DNA of 64,000 nt from Halomonas piscis (GTDB taxonomy: Bacteria > Pseudomonadota > Gammaproteobacteria > Pseudomonadales > Halomonadaceae). How positions within the stretch are numbered: position 1 is the stretch's first letter; the number at the start of each line of letters is the position of its first letter. Location: contig NZ_CP119391.1 of assembly GCF_031886125.1 (NCBI RefSeq), positions 3,038,001-3,102,000 of the forward strand. Direction: 5' to 3'. The position numbers and the translations under genes are program-made. A model generated the notes under the pieces. The model searched no databases. It was not told the DNA's origin and saw only the letters and a program-made list of their open reading frames with translations. Shown here one piece after another: positions 46,070 to 53,316 of this stretch.

Positions 46070-48450
46070 CGCGCTTCGCATCCTGTCGGTTGTCGCCGCT
46101 GCTCTGCCGGCGGCCAATGTCGGCGAACTCGTTCAGGCAATCCGCGACGCGCCGGTTGACAGTGCCAGCGGGGAAGGAGCCGTCTGTCTGGCGCTCACCG
46201 GCAACCAGGCCAGTCAGCAGACCGATGGCCTCATCGACGCTATCAAGCGCATACACCCTGAACTGCCCGGCCCGTACCGCCTCGACTACATCGCTGCGCA
46301 GCATGAGATGCACCGCGTTGGCCCTGGGCAGCAGGACGCCGTGACTGCCATTCAGCCCCCGGGCCCGGCAGATGTCGAAAACCCCCTCGATCTTCTCGTT
46401 GACGCCGCCCACCGCCTGCACCTGCCCGTGCTGGTTGACGGAACCGGTCACCGCCAGGGATTGCCGCAGCGGCGCCCTGGCGAGCACCGAAAGCAAGGCG
46501 CAGAACTCGGCCACGGAGGCGCTGTCGCCGTCGACCATGCCGTAGGACTGCTCGAAGGCCAGGCTCGCCGACAGCGACAGCGCCGATTCACCGGCGTAGC
46601 GCGAGGCCAGCAGGCGCGACAGGATCATCACCCCCTTGGAGTGGATGTTGCCGCCCAGCTTGGCCTCGCGCTCGATATCCACCAGGCCACCGCGCCCGGG
46701 CCGCGCCGTGGCGGTGATGCGGGTGGGACGCCCGAAGGAATGGCCGCCGAGCTGGATCACCGACAGGCCGTTGACCTGGCCCAGCGCCTCCCCGGCGGTG
46801 TCGATGAGCATGATGTCGCGCAGAATCGAGCGCTCCAGGCTCTCGTGCACCCGCGCGGCGCGATAGATCTGCTGGTCGATGGCTTCTTGCACATGTTCGG
46901 CGGTGACCTGATCGCTTCCCGCCTCGGCGGCCCAGTAGTCCGCCTCGCGCAGCAGATCGCGAAAGGCGCTCGCTGTCGTCGGCGAGACGGCTGGCATGCT
47001 CGATGAGCCGCGCCACGGCGTCGCGCCCCAAAGCCTTGAGATTCGCCTCCCGGGCCAGGGTGGCGAACAGGCGCGCATAGAGCCGCTGGGTATCCGCATC
47101 GCGCTGCACGTCTTCCTCGAGGTCCGCCTGTACCTTGAACAACTCCAGGAAGTCCGGGTCGTAGGCGCACAGCAGGTAGTACAGCATGCGATTGCCGATC
47201 AGCACGACCTTTAGATCCAGCGGCATGGGCTCGGGCTCCAGAGACACCGTGCTGGCCAGGCTGTAGAGCTGTTCCAGGGACTCGATCTTGACCCGCGCCC
47301 CGTAGAGGGCACGCTTGAGGCCCTCCCAGACGAAGGGTTGGGTCAACACCTTGACGGCGTCGAGGATCAGATAGCCGCCGTTGGCGCGGTGCAGCGCGCC
47401 GGCCCGGATAAGGCGAAAGTCGGTCAGCAGCGCGCCCTGGTGCACCTGATGCTCTACCCGCCCCACCAGATGCTGATAAGTCGGCATGTCCTCGTAAACT
47501 ACCGCGGCCCCCTGCTGCTCGGCGTTGTCCACCAGCAGGTTGGCCTGATAGCGACTGAAGACCGAGGCCATGGAACTATTGCCGGGCGCCTCCTGACTGA
47601 TCAGCGCATTGACGTTCTCGGTCACGTCCTTCTGGATGGCATTGATGTGCTCGACCGCTCGGGGGTGGTCACGATAGGCCTCGCGCAGCTCCTCGAGCAG
47701 CGGCCCCACCGAGGCCGCAGCCATCTCCTCGTTAAGCTCCTGGATGCGCTGCTGCACCTCCTTGCGCCAGCGCGGCATCTGCTGAACCGTCTTCTGCAGT
47801 TTCTCCTGCAACACCGCGATGGTGCGCTGAATGGCCTGGCGACGCTCCTCGGGCAGCGCCTGGAACGCCTCCACGTCCATCACCTCGCCTTCGTCGTTGC
47901 GCGGCGCAAAGCTGAAGCCATGGGGCGACTGGATCAGGGCAATGTGATCCTGCTCGGCCTCCTTGCCGATCTCGCGAAACGCCTCGCTTTGGCGCTGACC
48001 CAGCTCCTGCTGGATTTCATGCAGGCGGCTCTGGTACTCGTCGCTCTCGAAGGTGGAAGGAATGGCGTGCTGCAGCTCCTCGACCAGCTGCTCGAGATCA
48101 CGTCGAAACCGCGCGCCCTTTCCCGCGGGTAATTCGATAAGACGTGGATGCCTGCCCTGCATGAAATCGTGCAGATAGCACCAGTCGGAAGGCGTCAGCG
48201 CCTGGCGGGAACGCTCGTGTAGAAAGCGCTGCACGATCTCGTGCTTGCCCGCCCCGGAAGGCCCCAGCACGAACAGGTTGTAGCCCTGCCCCTGGATGCC
48301 CGTGCCGAAACGCAGCGCCTCTAGCGCTCGCTCCTGACCAATCAGCTGATCAAGCGCCCTGAGTTCGTCGCTGGTCTCGAAATCCAGCGAATCGGGGTCG
48401 CAATGTCGGTAGAGCCGATCAGCGGCAAGCGGTGCAGGATGAGCCGTCAT
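46056..48450 (-). pseudogene. Lon-related AAA+ protease, frameshifted
   Basis: The gene would encode about 798 residues in two frames. The first frame (48450 to about 46962) has Walker A GPSGAGKHE, a long helical insertion and the ALLTDFRLIRAGALHRANGGYLI segment of the LonB-like family. The second frame (about 46964 to 46056) has READYWAAEAG, then the Lon proteolytic domain with catalytic Ser in MVDGDSASVAEF and Lys in VGGVNEKIEGVF. The switch falls at the AAA run 46962-46964 (TTT in the gene); removing one base restores ERLRDLLREADYW. It could be a real mutation or a sequencing error. Confidence 0.85.
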
Positions 48451-48604
48451 GATTTCCTCATGCCCCCTGAGTTCAAGTAGTATAGTGGCATAACAAGTCA
48501 GGAAAACACTGAATAAATGTCTTCATGACACGGTAACATCTTCGTTCATGTAGTATGAATTCTCACTACGCTTAAAGGTTAGTTAACTTTTCAGGGTGCG
48601 ATTA

Positions 48605-48964
48605 ATGGGTTGGGCCTATGTTTTCTGGGCGGCATTTGTCGAAATCTTCTGGGTTCTGGGCTTGAAGTATTCAGACAATCTCTGGATGTGGTCGGGAACG
48701 GTCATTGCGCTCGTTTTCAGCTTTTATTTCATCATCAAGGCCTGCGCCGTGCTGCCCTCCGGGGCGGTCTATGCGACCTTCACCGGAACCGGCGCAGCCG
48801 CCATCGCCATCATCGACTTTACCCTGCTGGGCGAGCCGTTTACCTTCCTCAAGGGGCTGTTTATCCTGTCTATCATTGTTGGGGTTGTCGGGGTTCAGCT
48901 GACCACTGAAGCTGACAGGAAGCCACTTGAAAAGGCTCCGAGCCCAAAGGGAGACCGTGCATAA
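48605..48964 (+). CDS. SMR family transporter, first subunit of a paired exporter
   Basis: The 119-residue four-helix membrane protein has the conserved Glu in helix 1 (FWAAFVEIFWVLGLKYSD) and the SMR loop LPSGAVYATFTGTGA. Paired SMR proteins such as YkkCD or EbrAB form heterodimers exporting small cations. The ATG at 48605 is used instead of the frame start at 48596 because MGWAYVFWAAF is the usual N-terminus. The stop codon TAA abuts the ISL3 insertion; the second subunit lies on the other side. The tail of about 15 hydrophilic residues contains the likely ribosome site for the second gene. Confidence 0.88.
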   Translation: MGWAYVFWAAFVEIFWVLGLKYSDNLWMWSGTVIALVFSFYFIIKACAVLPSGAVYATFTGTGAAAIAIIDFTLLGEPFTFLKGLFILSIIVGVVGVQLTTEADRKPLEKAPSPKGDRA

Positions 48965-48966
48965 AT

Positions 48967-50317
48967 GGGCTCTTCGTCGTTGGGTGTGGAATTCGCCCCC
49001 TGAGCTGGGCCAGAATATGACCTCCACGACGACAGGAGGTATGACATGGACGGCACCCAGATTCTGACCCTCGGCCTGGGCTTGGAAGCGCCCTGGATTC
49101 TCAAGGACCAGCACCTGGACACCTCCGTATCGCCCCACCGTCTGGACCTCTACGTCGAGGCCGAGCGTGGCAGCCTCTACCCCTGCCCTGAGTGCGGCGA
49201 GGCCTGTCCGGCTCATGACTTCGCTGACAAGACGTGGCGGCACCTGAACTTCTTCCAGCATCACTGCTACTTGCATGCTCGCGTGCCGCGTACCAAGTGC
49301 CCGGAGCATGGCGTCAAGCGTATCGAGGTCCCTTGGGCGAGGCCGGGCAGCGACTTCACCCTGCTGTTCGAGCAGGCGGCCATGTCACTGGTCAAGGAGA
49401 TGCCGGTGTTGGCCGTCTCCCGACAGCTGGAGATCTCCGACAAGCGGCTGTGGCGCATCGTGCATCACTACGTCGGTCGGATGCTGGGGCAGCTGGATCT
49501 GAGCAACGTGGCCACCGTTGGCGTGGACGAAACCGCGTCCCGGCGTGGCCAGCGCTATGTGACGGTGTTCCTTGATATGCAACGCAAGCAGGAACCGGTG
49601 ATCTTCGCCGTCCCCGGCCACGGCAAGGACGCCATCAAGGCCTTTAGCGCCTTCCTGGCGGCCCATGGCGGCGATCCGGACAACGTGGTCGAGGTCGTCT
49701 GCGACATGTCACAAGCCTTCCTCAGCGGCGTGGCTGAGTACCTTCCCAAGGCCGAGGTCACGGTCGACTGGTTCCATATCGTGCAGACCTTCACCAAGCG
49801 GCTAGACGAGGTGCGCAAGAAGGAGCGCCGCGAGCAGGAACACCCCAAGTCGCTGCGCTGGGCCCTGCTGAAGAGCCTGGACAACGAGAACCTGACGCCC
49901 AAGCAGCTGGCGGCTCTCCAGGAGCTGGTGGCTGACCAGAGCGCCACGTCCGATGCCTGGGTGATCAAGGAGAAGCTGCGCTGGATCCAGAAGGCGCCGA
50001 CGCCACGAGCGGCTCGATGGCGCATCACGCACTACCTCAGGGTCATGAAGGCGGCGGTCTCGGAGAAGCCATTGCTGAAGCCGATGGGAAAGGCCCTGGC
50101 GACGTTGGAGCGCCACGCCGATGCGGTGGTTAGGCGTTGGATTTCGGGACTGACGAACGCACGACTGGAAGGCATGAACGGTCTGTTTCAGGCGGCTCGG
50201 TCACGCGCACGGGGTTACCGGAACGAAGCCAACTTCATCGCCATGATCTACCTGATTGGCAGCCCGGTGGGGCGCCTGTTCGATCAGGCCAAATCCACAT
50301 GAAACGACGAAGAACCC
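48967..50317 (+). mobile_element. ISL3 family insertion sequence
   Basis: The element is about 1,351 bp with imperfect terminal inverted repeats: left GGGCTCTTCGTCGTTGGGTG, right (complement) GGGTTCTTCGTCGTTTCATG, continuing TGTGGA. It is flanked by direct repeats ATAAAT (48961-48966 and 50318-50323). These extend to the 8 bases ATAAATGG if the element is taken two bases shorter on its left, and 8 bp is the usual ISL3 target duplication. It sits exactly between the two SMR genes. Confidence 0.88.
49046..50302 (+). CDS. ISL3 family transposase
   Basis: The 418-residue transposase has an N-terminal zinc finger (YPCPECGEACPAHDF), a helix-turn-helix region (VSRQLEISDKRLWRIVHHYV), and a DDE catalytic domain with Asp in VGVDETASRRGQRY, Asp in VVCDMSQAF and Glu in LTNARLEGMNGLFQAAR. 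The frame is intact, so the element may be active. ACGACAGGAGG precedes the start. Confidence 0.93.
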   Translation: MDGTQILTLGLGLEAPWILKDQHLDTSVSPHRLDLYVEAERGSLYPCPECGEACPAHDFADKTWRHLNFFQHHCYLHARVPRTKCPEHGVKRIEVPWARPGSDFTLLFEQAAMSLVKEMPVLAVSRQLEISDKRLWRIVHHYVGRMLGQLDLSNVATVGVDETASRRGQRYVTVFLDMQRKQEPVIFAVPGHGKDAIKAFSAFLAAHGGDPDNVVEVVCDMSQAFLSGVAEYLPKAEVTVDWFHIVQTFTKRLDEVRKKERREQEHPKSLRWALLKSLDNENLTPKQLAALQELVADQSATSDAWVIKEKLRWIQKAPTPRAARWRITHYLRVMKAAVSEKPLLKPMGKALATLERHADAVVRRWISGLTNARLEGMNGLFQAARSRARGYRNEANFIAMIYLIGSPVGRLFDQAKST

Positions 50318-50321
50318 ATAA

Positions 50322-50636
50322 ATGGCCTGGATCTACCTGTTTATTGCCAGTTTCGGCGAGATCTTCGGCGTTGCCAGCATCAACATGTACCTGAAAAGAA
50401 ACTCATGGAAATGGCTGCTGACGGTTATCGTCGTCTTTTCATTGGGCTTTTACTTTCTTGCCCTGGCGATGCGCGAGATCCCTCTGGGCACCGCCTATGC
50501 CATCTGGACCGGGCTTGGCGCCACGGGCGCCGTCATCATGGGAGTAATGTTCTTCCGGGAGCCCATGAGCCGTCTGCGTCTTGTATTCCTGACTTTTATC
50601 ATCTGTGGCGCCGTTGGCCTGAAAATCGTGGCGTAG
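50322..50636 (+). CDS. SMR family transporter, second subunit of a paired exporter
   Basis: The 104-residue four-helix protein begins MAWIYLFIASFGEIFGVASI with the conserved helix-1 Glu. It carries REIPLGTAYAIWTGLGATGAV, the most typical SMR signature. Before insertion its ATG directly followed the stop of the first subunit. The ISL3 element now separates them, leaving the original AAAGGGAG ribosome site 1.35 kb away. The sequence now upstream (GAAGAACCCATAA) is a poor ribosome site, so expression is probably reduced. Confidence 0.88.
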   Translation: MAWIYLFIASFGEIFGVASINMYLKRNSWKWLLTVIVVFSLGFYFLALAMREIPLGTAYAIWTGLGATGAVIMGVMFFREPMSRLRLVFLTFIICGAVGLKIVA

Positions 50637-50651
50637 TAATCGTGGCGTAGT
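50624..50651. repeat. 14-bp perfect tandem duplication at the end of the second SMR gene
   Basis: AATCGTGGCGTAGT occurs twice in direct succession. The first copy contains the SMR stop codon and the second abuts the left end of the IS630 element. It looks like a slippage or insertion-associated duplication. Confidence 0.8.
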
Positions 50652-50657
50652 AAGTGC

Positions 50658-51191
50658 TTACGCATAATTAATCGTGCGTTCCGTCCCGTAACCTTTGAGC
50701 AGCCGATGGACTTCATCGCAGAGCCGATCAAATGATAGATAGGCACTGAGGGGCAGCCAGTGGTATTTGACCTGCCGCCAAAGGATCTCGATTAAGTTCA
50801 GCTCTGGCGAGTAAGCGGATAGGTAAACCAGATGCACGCGATGCGACATCCATTCCAGAATCTTGCGCTTAAACGCTTTGGAGCGATGCATACTGGCATT
50901 GTCCAGCACGACGATGGCGAAGGCCTCGGGGTCTTTCTGAGCCACAAATTGATCAAACGCCTCGATGACGGTCTCCGTGGTGACCGACTTGGTGGTCGTA
51001 TGGTAGACCAGCTTCCCTTTTCGGCTCACAAAGCCCAGCACGTTCAGCCTATGGCTATGTGAGTACGCCGTCACTTCCCATGGCTTGCCGACGGAGCTCC
51101 ATGCATAAGGTATCGATGGCGACTGGGAAAAGCCGGATTCATCGAAGTAGTAAAGCTCGTGTTCGCCTCGATCCTCTTGCTCTTGGAAATG
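50658..51191 (-). pseudogene. IS630 transposase, C-terminal part
   Basis: This piece carries the DDE catalytic core: Asp in LYYFDESGFSQ, Asp in VVLDNASMHRS and Glu in SPELNLIEILWRQVK, ending TERTINYA. It joins exactly in frame to the piece at 52600-53085. Codons upstream of 51191 belong to the inserted element. Confidence 0.88.
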
Positions 51192-51282
51192 GGATGGACC
51201 CGTCCTTCTGTGCCAAGCTGGATATAACATCTAGCCAGCAGTGCACAGAACACTGACGGCATCGGTGAAGGAGGATCCATCC

Positions 51283-52317
51283 ATGAAACAGATTAGCATT
51301 ATAGGCATTGACCTGGCGAAACACGTTTTTCAACTGCATGCCGTGGATGCGCACGGTCACAAAGTATTCAGCAAGCAAGTCCGGCGAGAGAAGTTACGCT
51401 TGACGCTGGCCCAAATTCCGCCTTGCCACGTCGCCATGGAAGCGTGCGGCTCCGCTCATTACTGGGCGAGAGACATTGGCACGCTGGGCCATGAGGCAGA
51501 ACTACTGCCGCCGCAGGCGGTCAAGCCCTTCGTGCTGGGCCACAAGAATGATGCACGCGATGCCGCGGCTATCGCCGAGGCCGCAGCACGCCCGGCGACG
51601 CCTCGGGTGACGATCAAGACAGAAGCGCAACAATCCCTGCAAGCGGTGCACCGGGTGCGCAGTCGGTTAGTGCGCGAGCGCACTGCCATCGGCAATGAGC
51701 TGCGCGGCCTACTGGGAGAGTTTGGCCTGATCGTGTCGCAAGGGCATGCGGTAATACGCCAGGGTGTGATCCGTGAGCGACTGGACGAGCAACGGGCGCG
51801 GCTGGGTGAAGAACTCTACACCCTGCTGAACGACCTGCTCGACCAGTGGCTCGAGAACGATGCGCGAATCGCGCGCTATGACAAGCGGCTGCAGCGACAG
51901 GCCAAAGCGTCAGCCGACATGCAGCGGCTGATGAGTCTGCCCGGCATCGGCCCGATCAACGCCACGCTGTTGTTCAGCCACCTGGGCGATCCGGCACGGT
52001 TTCCCAACGGGCGTCAGTTCAGCGCCTCGTTAGGGTTAGTGCCACGCCAGCATTCCAGTGGTGGCCGCCATCAGTTAATGGGTATCACCAAATGCGGCAA
52101 TGGTGAGGTTCGACGGCAGCTGGTGCACGGTGCCCGCGCGGCATTACGCCAGTTTCAGCGCCAGGAACAGCCCGACCGGCTGTCCCGCTGGGCCTGCTCA
52201 TTAGCGGCGCGTCTTGGACAACGCAAGGCCATTGTGGCCCTGGCAAACAAGATGGCGCGGATTTGCTGGTCGCTATTGGCCCATGAACGCCGCTACCAGC
52301 CGCAGGAGGCCGCTTAA
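51283..52317 (+). CDS. IS110 family (IS1111 group) DEDD transposase
   Basis: The 344-residue recombinase has the N-terminal DEDD RuvC-like domain beginning IIGIDLAKHVFQLHAVD, with the following acidic residues in VAMEACGSAHYWA and GHKNDARDAAAIAEAA. Its C-terminal Tnp domain is LMSLPGIGPINATLLFSHLGDP ... SGGRHQLMGITKCGN with the conserved Ser/Gly region. The ATG at 51283 follows AAGGAGGA. The frame is intact, so the element may be active. Confidence 0.93.
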   Translation: MKQISIIGIDLAKHVFQLHAVDAHGHKVFSKQVRREKLRLTLAQIPPCHVAMEACGSAHYWARDIGTLGHEAELLPPQAVKPFVLGHKNDARDAAAIAEAAARPATPRVTIKTEAQQSLQAVHRVRSRLVRERTAIGNELRGLLGEFGLIVSQGHAVIRQGVIRERLDEQRARLGEELYTLLNDLLDQWLENDARIARYDKRLQRQAKASADMQRLMSLPGIGPINATLLFSHLGDPARFPNGRQFSASLGLVPRQHSSGGRHQLMGITKCGNGEVRRQLVHGARAALRQFQRQEQPDRLSRWACSLAARLGQRKAIVALANKMARICWSLLAHERRYQPQEAA

Positions 52318-52599
52318 TGATACCGAATAAACAGGCGAGATCGTTCAGCATACGATAAGTTACCCAACCCCGAGGTTGCGCAGGCGAGATGCTTCGATGG
52401 CATAACGGGTCAGACCGGCTCTCTGTCACTCTGTAAAGTGCGCAGGCCCATCACGAGGCCGAGTGGGAGATCAGAGCAGAGAGCGCGTATTCCATCAGGG
52501 CCAGGCACGGCAAGTGCCATCAATAGGCCGGATATAAGCGTGCAGTCCTCACTCTTATGCGTTGTTGCTTCTGGCTTGCACAACAGGACGGGTCCATAT
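52318..52599 (+). ncRNA. Candidate guide RNA (seekRNA/bridge RNA) region of the IS1111-type element
   Basis: About 280 bases lie between the transposase stop and the right end of the element and hold no convincing gene. IS1111-group elements are known to encode their target-selecting RNA in the noncoding part downstream of the transposase. The stretch has short hairpin-forming segments such as GGCACGGCAAGTGCC near 52505-52519. The placement is by analogy only; boundaries and folding were not computed. Confidence 0.4.
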
Positions 52600-53085
52600 A
52601 AGCACTTTCAGAAGGCCTTGGGTATTGCGAAAATCCGTCTCATCGCGTCGGCCCTTTAGTGAGTGCCGAATGCGCTTGAAGCTATTTTGATTTTTTTTCA
52701 ATGCCCGGCGCAAGGTGTCCGTGCTGAAGGTTTTTCCCGTTTCCTCCTGAAGCCTAGCCTGCAGGGTGCGTAGCTGATGAGGATGCTCCTCCACCAAGGT
52801 CTGTAGCCGCTCTCGATCGCTGTCATCAAGAATTGGGGTGCGGCCACTACGGGGCTTATCAACGAGCTCTTCGAGACCGGAGGCTTCCCACTTCTTGAAC
52901 CAGATCGTCAAGGTATTTCTTCCGACCACCAAAATGTCGCCGATCTGGGCGATGGTGTAGCCTTGGTCGCTCAAGAGGATCGCATGAGCGCGACGGCGCG
53001 AGGCGCGTTTCTGCCCGTACTGATGGACATGGGTCAACGCCTGTCGGTCGGTTTCTGTCAGAGGAGAGATGAAGCGCCTTGCCAT
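52600..53085 (-). pseudogene. IS630 transposase, N-terminal part
   Basis: The piece starts MARRFISPLTETDRQAL and has two helix-turn-helix regions (GYTIAQIGDILVVGRNTLTIWFKKW and LRTLQARLQEETGKTFSTDTLRRAL) for binding the inverted repeats. It is broken after FRNTQGLLKVL by the inserted element and reads a few foreign residues before stopping. Joined to the other piece it gives a 339-residue transposase of normal length. Confidence 0.88.
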
Positions 53086-53316
53086 GCTGCCGTCCTAAGC
53101 TGATATTATACCGACATTATGCATGAAAATATTTGCCTAGGCACTTATAAGCACCTTGAGCGCCTTCTGCTGCGCTGGTAGCTGGGCTTTGCTTACCCCT
53201 CTTTGCTCTCTGTTCGGACCTTTGCAACAATCGTGCTCTGCAACGGTCAACGCTCCTGCGCGGCAGGACATCTCAGCACCTTGGCGTAACCGCCAAACGA
53301 ACACGGCCCTTACCCC

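Larger units (their letters stand above)
51192..52599 (+). mobile_element. IS110 family element, IS1111 group, inserted in the IS630 transposase gene
   Basis: The element is about 1,408 bp. Near-terminal inverted repeats ATGGACCCGTCCT lie two bases inside each proposed end, a feature of the IS1111 group. The boundaries were set by requiring the interrupted IS630 transposase to be rejoined in frame. No target duplication is seen, as is usual for this family. The inverted repeats could shift the exact ends by a few bases. Confidence 0.82.
50653..53145 (-). mobile_element. IS630 family insertion sequence, split by an IS110/IS1111-type element
   Basis: The ends AGTGCTTACGCA (left) and AGTGCCTAGGCA (right, complement) match at 10 of 12 positions and are flanked by TA on both sides, as expected for IS630. 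The transposase gene runs on the minus strand in two pieces. Removing 51192-52599 rejoins them in frame. Without the inner element the IS630 is about 1,085 bp. Confidence 0.85.

Noticed and set aside
48451..48604. Guanidine riboswitch upstream of the SMR pair
   Set aside because: No mini-ykkC hairpins with ACGR loops or ykkC-like core were visible; only short imperfect dyads.
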